The notes beneath the pieces were generated by a model. That model was not told the DNA's origin. It made no database searches and worked only from the letters and a program-made list of their open reading frames with translations. Position numbers and translations under genes: made by a program. Of a DNA stretch of 64,000 nucleotides, positions 35,812 through 47,030 are shown piece after piece (within the stretch, counting starts at the first letter, position 1; every line of letters starts with the position of its first letter). Origin of the DNA: Stomoxys calcitrans (taxonomy: Eukaryota; Arthropoda; Insecta; Diptera; Muscidae); the NCBI RefSeq assembly GCF_963082655.1, contig NC_081553.1, forward strand, positions 45,737,859 to 45,801,858, written 5' to 3'.

Positions 35812-36612
35812 TAGCAACGCCATATCTCGCAGCTTTGTGGTGCGAGAGTTAAGCGAAATTCTGTGTGTTCTCTTAAAGTAACCTAAAAACAAATATTTGG
35901 TATCGAAATTTCGGATGGGGTACCTAGGGGGTCCACCCCACCCCTAAAACATACCAAATATATTTATAGACCAATTTCGACAATATGGGACTCGAATGAA
36001 AGGTATTAGAGATTAGAAAACGTATATGATATCCAATTGTCGGACCAAGTGTGTGGAGGACCGCCCAACTCCCCAAACAACCCTAAATCGGACATATTGA
36101 CCGACCATGGCAATATGCAACTCAAATGAAAGTTATTTGCGCGTAGAAAACGAATCTGATATCCAAATCCAAGGGTTTGGGATAAAATGCCTATGGGGGC
36201 ACCTCACCTCCATAACACACTCCAATTAGAACGTATTTGCTGAACATTGCAATATGAGGCTTAATTAAGAGTAGGACACGAATCTGACATATATTTTCAA
36301 GGTCAAGTCACTGAGAGGCAGCCCTATTCCCCAAAACACCCTCCAAAACGGACATATTTGCCGGCTTTGGAAATATGGGGCTTAGATAAAAGGTATTTGA
36401 GAGTAGACCACGAATCTCACATCAACATTAGGGACCAACGGTCTAGTGGACGTCCCACCCCCATAAGGGGTTTTTAGATGAAATATATTTGAGATTAGAA
36501 AACGTATTTGATTTCCAGTTTTAAGGCCAATGGCAATATGGGGTTCAAATAAATGATATTTGAGTAAAGAGCACAATGTTGATTTATTTTCAGGCCTAAG
36601 TATTTAGGGGAC
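35812..36612 (+). mobile_element. Helitron R131 internal fragment
   Basis: 'gtgcgagagttaagcgaaat' then about six R131 units; both termini are missing. Confidence 0.65.
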
Positions 36613-37067
36613 ACTCATAGAAAGAAGTTTGCTGAAAATAGCACACACTGTCTGCTGAATATTAGTACTTAATTTTGCTACAATAGCAGTAGTTCTGCTA
36701 TTACAGCAGTAGTACTGCAATTTCTGAGTAGCAGTCTCACTGTTGAAAAGTCTGTTGCTTGCTGAGAATGAAAATGCTGCTTAATTATGAAGGGGAAGTT
36801 AGATGAAAAAAATAGAACATATCTGTACATATGTGTCTCAGTAGATGTTTATAATCACCGCTTGCATACTCTCCATAACCTTTTTCTTTAAATTTAGATA
36901 CTAAATACCATGCCAGTCATGTTCACATTAGTGAAGCAAAAACAACAAATGCGAGCTAGCTCAGCCACATTTCGAAATGTATCCCAATGGATGGATCATA
37001 TAGCTTCTTTTCAGTAATATTCCACAAATTAAAATCATCTTTTCCAACAAAATGTCTAAAAAAATTC
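36613..37067. other. Spacer with a cluster of GCAG/CTGC hairpins
   Basis: 36682-36702 is a perfect 8 bp stem (AATAGCAG, 5-base loop, CTGCTATT), and 36706-36718 a second (GCAGTA, G, TACTGC). Further CAG/CTG pairs lie up to 36790. No ORF. Confidence 0.55.
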
Positions 37068-37235
37068 GTAAGAAGTAAAACCGAGCTAAATTCGGCCCGG
37101 AAGAATCTTGGGAATCAACCACCACCATGGATTCTGCTAAAAATCTATACAAAATAAATTACATTCCAAACTTCTGTCGAACTAGCAAATATAAAAGCTT
37201 CTAGGAACCTAACAAGGATGTCGAGAGAAAGGTTT

Positions 37236-37547
37236 GCTTATTTTTCCCATGAACATTCCACTAAGGAACAGGGGCAAAGTTCTCACATTTCAATGAGTGC
37301 AGTCCATTTCAAGTTTAAGCTCAATAATAAGGGGCCTCCTTTTTATAGCCGAGTCCGAACGGCGTGCCGCAGAGCGACACCTCTTTTGGATAGCAGTTTT
37401 ACATGACATAGTACCTCACAAACGTTGCCTACATTAGGAGGGGAGAACCACCGCTGAAAATTGTTTGTGGTGGTCTCGCCACGATTCGAACCCAGGCGTT
37501 CAGCGTCATAGACAGACATGATAACATCTGAGCTACGGTGGCCTCCT
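37236..37547 (-). repeat. tRNA-headed SINE with 13 bp target duplication
   Basis: Flanked by GAGAGAAAGGTTT (37223-37235) and GAGAGAATGGTTT (37548-37560). The minus-strand head reads GGAGGCCACCGTAGCTCAG (A box) with the B box complement 'cgattcgaaccc' at 37481-37492. The body has 'ggggcctcctttttatagcc' as in the other copies. Confidence 0.85.
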
Positions 37548-37998
37548 GAGAGAATGGTTTATATGGGAGCTATATCATGTTATAGAATGATTTTTCACAG
37601 TTGTTGGAAGTCATAACAGAACAGTCAAATCGGACAAAAATCGGGCGATCGGTTTATATGGGAGCTATATCAGGCTATAGACTGATTTGAACTCTACTTG
37701 GCACAGTTGTTGAAAGTCATAATAGAACCCTACATGCAAAATTTCAACCAATTCATACAAAAACTGCGGCTTCCAGGGGCTCAGGAATTCAAATCAGGAG
37801 ATTGGTTTATATGGGAGCTTTATCGTAATCTGAACCGATATATCCCATTTTCAATCCCCAATGACCTACATAAATATTAAGTATCTATGCAAAATTTGAA
37901 GTAGCTAGCTCTACGCGTTCGACCGCTGTCGCGATTTGACAGACGTACGGACATGGCTAGATCGACTCAGAACGTCAAGACAATCAAGAATATATATA

Positions 37999-38235
37999 TT
38001 GGGTTGCCCTAAAAGTAATTGCGGATTTTTCATATAGTCGGCGTTGACAAATTTTTTCACAGCTTGTGACTCTGTAATTGCATTCTTTCTTCTGTCAGTT
38101 ATCAGCTGTTACTTTTAGCTTGCTTTAGAAAAAAAGTGTAAAAAAAGTACATTTGATTAAACTTCATTCTAAGTTTAATTAAAAATGCATTTACTTTCAT
38201 TTAAAAAATCCGCAATTACTTTTTGGGCAGCCCAA
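37999..38235. mobile_element. mariner-type MITE, copy C
   Basis: TTGGGTTGCCC at the left, GGGCAGCCCAA at the right, TA at 37997-37998 and 38236-38237. Joining the flanks restores the R153b head ('tatata' + 'ccttatagggtc'). Confidence 0.9.
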
Positions 38236-38325
38236 TACCTTATAGGGTCTTAGACAAATATTTCGAGGTGTTATAAGAGGGGAGTGATTTGATTAGCATA
38301 CCCCCACCCTATTGTGGATTATAAT

Positions 38326-39658
38326 ACATAAATTTATTTTCTATCTATTATTGACTTTTTTCTTTTAATATAAGACTTCGCTCCACTGTTTAAGCATTGC
38401 TTTAAATCAAAAACAGCTCCCGCTATTTGTGATGTGTTAACACAAAACACACAAAATAAACGCCGATAATTCATCATGGCAAGTCTTTACTGTTACTGTT
38501 TTTCATTCTGTGAGACCTCTTAAATATTCATAACATTAACAACTATCTGTGGCCAGTGGCTTCAAATAATCAAGACAAATTATAAAGGTGTGAATTGGTA
38601 AGCATTTGTGCCACGAAACATTTGTACACACTCATATCAATGCTACTCCCCTAATGGCAAAAATGCCAAAAGCAAATTTTAGAAACAAATCTCAAAAGAA
38701 CCAAACAAATTTACACCAACACGCGAAGCAACCAAAAACAAAAAAAAAAAAAAACAAAGAATTCTTAGCTAAGACCCACACAATTCTTGGTGCTAGATGA
38801 AGATTGGAAACTTCATTTAAATGACAAGTCATTGAGCTTAAGGTCAGTTATCCGACATTTCATCAGTTAAGGAAAAATGCCCAATGGAGAATGGAACTGG
38901 AAATTTAATGGTAGCTACTGCCATACACCCAGAAAATTTAATTGCTATGAAAACCACAAATTATGAATGTTTATGTCATCATTTGGAGATAAATTTCTTT
39001 AAGTGTTGACATTGGCGCTATAACTACCCATACGTTTGATTGATCTGTCCACAATTATAGTGTACAATTTCTTGTTTGTTCTTAGAAGGCGAAAAAATTA
39101 CTCTAAGCAAATAAATTTCAAGTCATGATTTATTTGTGACTAGAACAAATTATTTTTATGATTATTCACCTTAAACAGGTGCAGACTTCATTTCATTGAT
39201 GAATTACGAGTGAACATGGTGGCTGAGTAACGTGAGAAAATATTGAAACTCAGGCTTGAACATTAAACTATTTTTTTTTGCGGAAATATTGTTAATTATT
39301 ATTTATTTTATTTAAAACAATCGACAGCAATTGGATACCCTTAAAGCAGGAAATACAGAGTTGTTGAACTTGATATTCAAGTAAAAATGTTGAGAAGAGA
39401 TTGTTGAAGTAGTGGGGTATATTTTTTGGTTGATGATATATGCTAGCTAGGAAATTGTAATCAACGATCAACAAATAGAAAGTAATCTCGTTAGCAAAGA
39501 TTTATTAGGAAGGTCTACTTAGACTCAGCGCTTGAACTTTGCACCCCAAATTTTGGTCATTCAGTTCAAAATGACTTTTTTGGGTCATCCTCATTCAATT
39601 TGAAAATCTTACCTTAACCCACGTAATCGAAGAGCACGTAACACAAATTGGTCTAAAA
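38326..39658. other. AT-rich spacer; no gene seen
   Basis: Short ORF at 38606-38800 is lysine/asparagine-rich and ends in a poly-A tract; no domain. No repeats recognised. Confidence 0.5.
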
Positions 39659-40610
39659 CCAGTAAGGAAGGGCAAAAGTCGGGCGGTGGCGAATGTATAA
39701 TACCCTACTCCTACCTATAAGTACAATGCAAGACCTATATCCAATTCTAAACCAATTTTGATGGACCGCGACGAGCAAATATGTTCAAACTGTGAAAACT
39801 ACGGTTGACAAATGACAACATTATGGCAAATTACACAAAATCTGACGAACGTATATATGGGAGCTATATCTAATTGTGAACCGATTTCGAGCAAACTTCT
39901 CCGAAAATGTAGTAGTCGTCGAGGAAAACGTTGTGCAAAATTTTGGCAAGATTGGTCATATTATGCGCTTGTAGTGGATCTTTGGGGTGAAAATCTGGCT
40001 ATATACATACATGACAGCTATATCTATATCTGGGCCGATTTCTATGAAATTCACCAGTAATATTGAGAGTCATAGAAAAATCCTTCCGGCAAAATTTCGA
40101 CAGAATCGGTTAACAAATGAGCACTTTATTGCCATATTTCTCAAAACCGGACGAATATATATATGAGAGTTATAGCTAAATTTGAACAGATTTCGAGGAA
40201 ACTCCTCAGATACTGTGGCACTTATTGAGAAAAGCGTTTTGCAAAATTTTGGCAAGATGGGTCAATAAATGCGCTTGCTGTGGCTCTAGAAGTGAAAATC
40301 GGACGAACATATATATGGGAGCTATATCTAAATCTGAACCGATTTCCTTCAAATTCACCAGTAATATTTTGAGTCAAGAGAAATTCTCTTCTGCCAAATT
40401 TCGAGAAAATCGGTTAACAAAAAACTATTTTATTACAATATTACTGCAAATCGGACGGACATATATATGGGAGCTATATCTAAATCTGAACCAATTTTGA
40501 CCAAACTCTATATATATTGTGGTAGTTGTCGAGGAAAGCGTTATGCAATATTTTGGTAAGATTGGTCAACAAAAGTGCTTGCAGTGGCTCTAGGAGTTAA
40601 AATTGGACGG

Positions 40611-40642
<32 letters not shown>

Positions 40643-40815
40643 CTATATCTAAATCTGAGCCGATTTCCATGAAATTCACCAGCAATGGCGAAAGTCATAA
40701 AAAGGTCCTTCCTGCCAAATTTCGAGAGATTCGGTTAACAAATGACCATTTTATTCTATTATTACTGAAAATCGGACGAACTTATATATGGGAGCTATAT
40801 CCAGATCTGAACCGA
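39659..40815 (-). mobile_element. R153c element (tail and array)
   Basis: Starts with a distinct tail (CCAGTAAGGAAGGGCAAAAG, 'cgggcggtggcgaatg', 'aataccctactcctacctat') and continues with units of 152 bp carrying 'atatatgggagctatatct' and 'gccaaatttcgagaaaatcg' (unit marks at 40317, 40469, 40638, 40790). A (TA)n expansion at 40608-40637 lengthens one unit. The array ends where an R153a head begins. Confidence 0.75.
40608..40637. repeat. (TA)n microsatellite
   Basis: About 14 TA dinucleotides inside an R153c unit. Confidence 0.9.
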
Positions 40816-42027
40816 TTTTTATACCCACCACCGAAGGATAAGGGTATATTCATTTTGTCATTCCGTTTGCAACTCATCGAAATATCCATTTCCGACCCTA
40901 TAAAGTATATATATTCTTGATCAGCGTAAAAATCTAAGACGATCTAGACATGTCCGTCCGTCTGTCTGTTGAAATCACGCTACAGTCTTCAAAAATTGAT
41001 ATTGAGCTGAAATTTTGCACAGATTCTTTTTTTTGTCTATAAGCAGGTTAGGTTCGAAAATGGGCTATATCGGACTATATCTTGATATAGCCCCCATATA
41101 GACCGATCCGCCGATTTAGGGTCTAGGCTCATAAAAGCCACATTTATTATCCGATTTTGCTGAAATTTGGGACAGTGAGTTGCGTTCGGCCCTTCGGCAT
41201 TCTTCGTCAATTTGGCTCAGATCGGTCCAAATTTGGATATAGCGGCCATATAGACCGATCCTCAGATTTAGGGTCTTAGGCCAATAAAAGCCACATTTTA
41301 TATCCGATTTGGATGAAATTTAGTGAGTTGTGTTAGGCCTTACAACATTCTTCGTCAATTTGGATTGGTCCAAATTTGGATATAGCTGCCATATAGACCG
41401 ATCCTCTGATTTATGGTCTTAGGCCCATAAAAGCCACATTTGTTATCCAATTTTGCTGAAATTTGTGACAGTGAGTTGCGTTGAGCCCTTCGACATCCTT
41501 CTTCTATTTGGCCCAGATCGGTCCAAATTTGGATATAGCTGCCATATAGACCGATCCTCCGATTTATGGTCTTAGGCCCATAAAAGCCACATTTATTATC
41601 CGATTTTGCTAAAATTTGGGACAGTGATTTGCCTTAGGCCCTTCGACATCTTTCTTCTATTTGGCCCTGATCGGTTCAGATTTGGATATAGCGATTTAAG
41701 GTTTTGGGCCCATAAAATTCGCATTTATTGTCCGATGTCGCCGAAATTTGGGACAATGACTTGTGTTGGGCCCTTCGATATTTGTCTTCAATTTGGCTCA
41801 GATCGGTCCGGATTTGGATATAGCTGCCATATAGGCCAATCTCTCGGTTGAACAATGACTTGTACTTATAAGCATTTGGTCTAAATCGGATGATATCTAT
41901 AGAGCTGCTATGGGGCATAAGGTATGCATTTTTCACTGGATTTTGACGAAATGTGGTTCACATATATACCCGAGGTGGTGTGTATCCAAAGTTCGGCCCG
42001 GCCGAACTTAACGCCTTCTTATTTGTT
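40816..42027 (+). mobile_element. R153a element with head and tail
   Basis: Head 'atacccaccaccgaaggata' at 40821, 'tgtccgtccgtctgtctgtt' near 40951, about five units, and tail 'cacatatatacccgaggtgg', the GC palindrome and ATTTGTT ending at 42027. Confidence 0.8.
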
Positions 42028-42164
42028 TCAAATTTCAATAGGCTTCGTCTTTAGGCCGAAAAACATGTCTGCATCAAATTTGAAGACGATTGGATGAAAA
42101 CTGCGACTTGTACACAAATTAACATGGACAGACGCACAGACAGACGGACAGACACATCCTTCTT

Positions 42165-42285
42165 TCGACACTTCGAATACGTGTTTTGACCAACGGACGT
42201 AACATTGTACCCTCATGCCTAGAACATCAAGAGCATCTGACTGCTCAATATCTATACCGTCGATAGATATCGACAATTGAAGTGG
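42165..42285 (-). pseudogene. short CR1/jockey-like LINE fragment
   Basis: Minus strand reads SISIDGIDIEQSDALDVLGM and RWSKHVFEVSKE, matching 27560-27690. It joins unrelated sequence at 42165. Confidence 0.65.
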
Positions 42286-42429
42286 CGGTCACTACATCCC
42301 TATGTATATATAGCCGGGTGATATGTATATATAGCGTTATCTTATAGGCTAAAAAAGGTTATGTGTGGAATATTACGTGATGATTGGATAACAAATGCGA
42401 CCTCCATCTTGGTTACAAAAACGCGACGT

Positions 42430-42805
42430 ACTAACGGTGGGGGAAAGAAGTAAAAATGAGCTTGAGAACCCATCACCATGGATTCTGCCAAAAATTTCTA
42501 CCTTCCAAATTTGTACCAAGTCAGGCAAAAGTTGATATAATAAACCGTCTTAGACCATATTTGACTGTTGGAAGTCGTAAAGAAATACTACAAGCGAAAT
42601 TTCAGGCCAACTGGATACCATTGCGGTCCGGTTTATGTGGGACCTATATCAGGTTATAAACCGATTCGTACCATACTTAGTACAAAAGTTGGATATCATA
42701 ACAAAACACGTCGTGCAAAATTTCATTCCAATCGGATAAGAGTTGCGCACTCTAGAGGCTCAAGAAGTCAAGACCCAAAATCGGTTTATATGGCAAAGTT
42801 CATCT
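42430..42805 (-). repeat. R153b tail-proximal piece and units
   Basis: 'cccatcaccatggattctgc' (tail side), then two units ending 'caagacccaaaatcggttta'. Confidence 0.6.
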
Positions 42806-42949
42806 GAGTATCTGCTGGGTGAGTGCCAAACATTGGTCCTGCTCGTCCCCTTATTCATGACACCTTAAGATTTCCTTATGTCCGCTGTCGAAATCGTCTT
42901 GTCTTATCTAAATACAAGAAGAGACTATCTAGAAACATATCTGCAAGGC

Positions 42950-43345
42950 GGTTTTGCTCCTGTGGCGGCCTCCTAGGTACTTGGACCCAATGTTTAACTC
43001 TCATATACGTTTCATTTGAGTCCCATATTATCCCAATCGCTAAATATGTCCTGCTCGGGACTTTTGGGGAGTGGGGCAGCCCCTAAGATACCAAGGACTT
43101 CATGTTTATATCAGATGTGTACTCTACTTTTAAATGCCTTTCATTTGATACCCATATCGTCCAAAGCGATAAAAGTGTCCTGTTGGGTGGCGCTTAAGCA
43201 GTTGGGGGACCTACCCGACACTTAGGGTGCCATTTTTATGCCAATTTCGCACTTTGCACTTAAATACCTTTCATTTTACACCCATATTGTCACAATTTGT
43301 ATACGTCCGTTCGAGGGGGTTTTGGGATGGGGCGTCCCCCCGATT
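42950..43345 (-). repeat. Helitron R131 internal units
   Basis: Three units ('tttcatttgagtcccatatt', 'gggactttt(g)gggagtgg') in the same orientation as 12360-14072; no termini. Confidence 0.6.
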
Positions 43346-44414
43346 ATTTAACAATCAAACAAAGCCCAACAATTTAATCTCTATGTAATAGAAGAAGAAG
43401 ATTAATTTGTATACCTGATGTATTGTAATATCCCTATTCCAGAAAAATGTTGGTAAAATTGTTATGTATACCAACTTTCCAAGCTTTCACTGATTTTTTT
43501 TTTTAACTTTATTTTTTATACATTAACTAGATTCCCTTTCAAACAGAAGAATTCATTGTAATTGAGTTTCCTTTCATTATTTCAAAACAGCTCATTACAT
43601 ATCTGCTCATCCCTGGCGCTAGCTCTCTGTTATGTGAGCTGCCTTAAAACAAGTTTGTGGCTTAAGTCTTTTGTTTTTCCCTCAATTATCCAACAATTGA
43701 AATAGTTCAAAATCATTCATTCACAACTTGTTAAGTGCATAGCTTAGCGCTTGAGATTACACAGGAATTAAGTAATTTTGAAGGAATTTAGACATTTGAA
43801 TGAATACAAAAACCACATTCCGAACTCTATGAATGCCACAAACAAGCACAAGGAAAAAAATAGGTACAAAAAATTCTCTTTCTATGAAATTCATAAGAAA
43901 AACAACTTTTACCGGCTTTTATAAACTTTCATTACAGCCTTGACATATATATAGCCATGATAACATAGAAAAACAGGCGTATATACGTGCATGTTGTTAG
44001 AAGAGAGAGAGAGAAAGATAGAGATGAAAAAGAAAATCATTGTCATTTCCGTGTTGCAGCAACTTCAACTGACTTGGCAACAAAAAGATACAAAAAAACT
44101 AAACTGCACTCACCCAAAACTGAGTAACCCATGCAACTCGTGCAAAGCAATTATTTAAGCCCCATTACAATGGCAGAGTAGTGAAAAAATGCAGTTTTAT
44201 TATAACATGATCTTACATAGATAAAGTTATTGTACCCCAAATGAGTAACCCCAGCCAACAAGGCGAACGTACAAATAATGCCAACAATATCAATAAACGT
44301 TATATTGTTAACAACAACAACACTAACAATGGCTTTAGCTTTAAATTTTACAATCGCTCCATTTCTTCTGTTACGTTTCGAACAAAAAGTCATATCCACA
44401 AAATAGTTTCTTAC
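43346..44414. other. AT-rich spacer with one 26 bp motif
   Basis: No gene recognised. Contains motif copy 5 at 43652-43677 and a short GA-rich run near 44000. Confidence 0.5.
43652..43677 (-). promoter_or_regulatory. 26 bp dispersed motif, copy 5
   Basis: Minus strand AACAAAAGACTTAAG, CC, ACAAACTTG. Confidence 0.5.
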
Positions 44415-44524
44415 CCCGGCCATTAGCTGTTGCCATGTATGTTTACTGCTCAGGTTTTGCCACACATAACATGTTGCAATGGGAAGAGCAAAAGACAAAA
44501 CAACAGCTGCCACTCCGAGACGAA
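44415..44524 (-). other. weak candidate coding exon
   Basis: Minus-strand open frame RLGVAAVVLSFALPIATCYV then WQNLSSKHTWQQLMAG, directly followed by a donor GGG|GTAAGA at 44415/44414. The first 20 residues are hydrophobic enough for a membrane or signal segment. A possible acceptor (TTGTCAG) lies just upstream but its pyrimidine tract is poor, and an in-frame stop precedes it, with no in-frame ATG start. Could be chance; no family recognised. Confidence 0.2.
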
Positions 44525-44649
44525 CTGACAACCGGTGTCATGGATTCAATTCGGATCATCTCCTTTTAGGTGTAAGTGGTCGTCACTTAAGTGGGTGGTA
44601 TGGGAATGATAAAAAAAAGATTTTAAGTAAATATCTTGCAAATGCAAAT

Positions 44650-44926
44650 TTTGGCCATGAAAATTCCATTAAGGAACAGGGGCAAACTTCTCACATATCG
44701 ATGGGAGCAGCAATGATAAGGGACCTCTTTTTAATGACCGAGTCTGAATGGCGTGCCATAGTGCAACACCTCTTTGGAGAGAAGTTTTACATGGCATAGA
44801 ACCTCACAAATGTTGCCAGCATTAGGAGGGGAAAACCACCGGTGAAAATTTTTTCTGATGGTCTCGCCAGGATTCGAACCCAGGCGTTCAGCGTCATAGG
44901 CGGACATTCTAACCTCTGCGCTACGT
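44650..44926 (-). repeat. tRNA-headed SINE, 5' tip missing
   Basis: B box complement 'ggattcgaaccc' at 44870-44881 and A box complement 'ctaacctctgcgcta' at 44909-44923. The head lacks the first few bases and abuts the 3' end of the LINE at 44930. Confidence 0.85.
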
Positions 44927-44929
44927 CTA

Positions 44930-46612
44930 AGTGCATCTGCTATCAGACTCACTTAGATGTTTTCGTCCATTGTGATACCACAGGAACAGAAGACGGAAGA
45001 TGCCTTCTAGTTCCTACCGTTGAACCATCCAGATCGCTTTAAAAAGGCCAACAACTTGCGAATGTGCTCATCTGCTAAATCAGACAGGTTCCCAAAGAAA
45101 TGAGAAATGGAACTCCTTCTGATTGCTAGTGCGGTACACACACACAGAAGGTGTTCTATAGTCTCTTCTTCTTCGGTGTCCTCACAGCTTCTGCAAAAGT
45201 CGTTGCTGGCAACCTTCAATCTGTCAGCATGTTTTTCGATTAGACAGTGACCTGTCATGACGGACACAATGACTAAGATGTCTGTTCTAGCCAATGACAG
45301 CAAAGCGGTAGACCTCTTCAAGTCTTGATTAGGCCACATTGTTTTACAATGCTCACAGCCCCCTCTTTGTGACCATCTATCATTCGTTGACCTTCGGGCC
45401 TGGTCCTGAAAACTAAGCTTACATATCGCTAGTGGCAAAACCGCAGATTCCAGTATCCCTGGAATGTGTAGGGTTGTTCCCAGTCTCGCAAACTCGTCCG
45501 TTTTACAATTCCCTGGGATATCTCTGTGGGCCGGCAACCAAAACAGGTGATTTTTGAAATGTTCAGCCATCTCGTTGAGAAATGTGCGACAGTCAAGGGC
45601 AGTTTTTGTGTTCAGAAATACCTTCTCCAGGGGTTTAAGGGCTGCCTGGCTGTCTGAGAAGATATATGTGGGAATCGTCGTTATGCCATTATATCTTGGC
45701 CATTCCAACACTTCCCTTATTGCAAGGATCTCCGCTTGATACACTCTGCAGTGGTGGGATATAATTTTCGATATGACCACTTCTAGATCTTTAGAGTACA
45801 TCCCAAAGCCCACCTGGTCGTTTAGTTTGGAGCCATCCGTATAGAAGTCTATGTAACTTCTGTTACCAGGGATATCGCAGATCCAACCGATTCCATCAGG
45901 AATAAGTGGTACAGTACTTTTTATCAAAAAGCTGCTCAGGTTGGATGCAATCAGCACTGCCTGGAACATAAGATATTGTATCAAGGATAACTCAGTGTCC
46001 GTAGCCGCCATATGACCAATGAGAAAGCTCTCTTAACCCCACGGCAGTGGTTGCTGCAATTTGTCTAGCCACAATGTCCAGAGGCATAAGATGTAGCACT
46101 AAATTCAGTGCATCACATGGTGTAGTCCTAAGTGCGGCTGTGATGCACAAACAAGCCATCCTTTGGATCCGGTTAAGTAGTGAGTTGTAGGTGGACTTTT
46201 GAAGTGCCATCCACCAGACCACAACACCATATAGCATTATAGGTCTGGCAACTGCCGTATATACTCAATGCATAACAAGCGGTGTAAAGCCTCAAATTTT
46301 GCCAATGGCTCTCTGTATACGGCAAGAGTTAAATTTTTTGCCCTTTCCAAAATGTTGGAATTGAAGTTCAATTTCCTGTCCAGCCAAACACCCAGATAAT
46401 TTGCGCTTTCTAGAAATTAAACATTCTCTCCTTCCAAGGAGACAGGTTCCACTGTAGGCCAATTGTATATCCTGCTGAAGAGAAATACTTCTGTCTTGCG
46501 CGGATTTATACCTAGAACACTTTTGGTAGTCCACTTTCCTAAAGTATATCTCTCCCCTAACCGCAATTGCCACGTCATCCCTACTTTCTTCATACGCAGG
46601 TAAAGTTCTTGA
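44930..46612 (-). pseudogene. LINE ORF2 relic with well-preserved RNase H and zinc knuckle
   Basis: The best copy of the family at 1-1605. Segments 46620-46250 (INPRKTEVFLFS-like, broken) and 46237-45992 (MLYGVVVWW, MACLCITAALRTTPCDALNL) lead into a 334-codon open frame at 46011-45007. Its RNase H has all four expected acidic residues: FYTDGSK (Asp59 of the open frame), YQAEILAI (Glu94), FSDSQAAL (Asp120) and GNCKTDEFARLG (Asp172). The C-terminal zinc knuckle is C273-x2-C276-x10-H287-x4-C292. Frameshifts upstream and loss of most of the RT make it non-autonomous. Confidence 0.85.
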
Positions 46613-47030
46613 ATGGGCCAAATCAGACTATATTTGGATAAAGCTGCCTTAAAGATCGGAATGGTGATTTAGGGTCTTAAGCCCATAAAAGCCGCATATT
46701 TTGTCCTAATTTTGCTGAAATTTGAAACAGTGAATTGAACTATGGGCTCTGACGTTCGACCGGAACATGGTGTTTATCGGGCCATATTTGCATATAACTG
46801 TCATATACACCAAGATTCTGATTTAGGGTCTTAAGCCTGTAACAGACGCATTTATTACCTGATTTCGCTGAAATTTCCATCCCAAATCCGAAATTTCCCC
46901 CATCGAACTGCCCATTTTGAGGTCTTTTAAAATTGGTTCAGAAATGGATATAGCTCCCACATTGTACTTATAGGGTAAGTGTAGGGTATTATAGAGTCGG
47001 CACCGCCCGAATTTTGCCCTTCCTTACTGG
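46613..47030 (+). repeat. R153 chimera: R153a-like units with an R153c tail
   Basis: 'gggtcttaagcccataaaag' units, then 'atatagctcccacattgtac' and the R153c tail ('cggcaccgcccgaattttgc', CCTTCCTTACTGG) ending at about 47030. Confidence 0.65.

Larger units (their letters stand above)
37068..38325 (-). mobile_element. R153b element with both termini, split by SINE and MITE
   Basis: Tail at 37068-37160 ('gagctaaattcggcccggaa', 'caccaccatggattctgcta'), units at 37560-37840, inner head to 37996, and the outer head to about 38325 ('catacccccaccctattgtg'). Contains SINE 37236-37547 and MITE 37999-38235. Confidence 0.75.

Noticed and set aside
44869..44926. Genuine tRNA gene (A and B boxes present)
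   Set aside because: It is the head of a SINE repeated at 6511, 17925 and 37236; no full cloverleaf or anticodon arm is supported.
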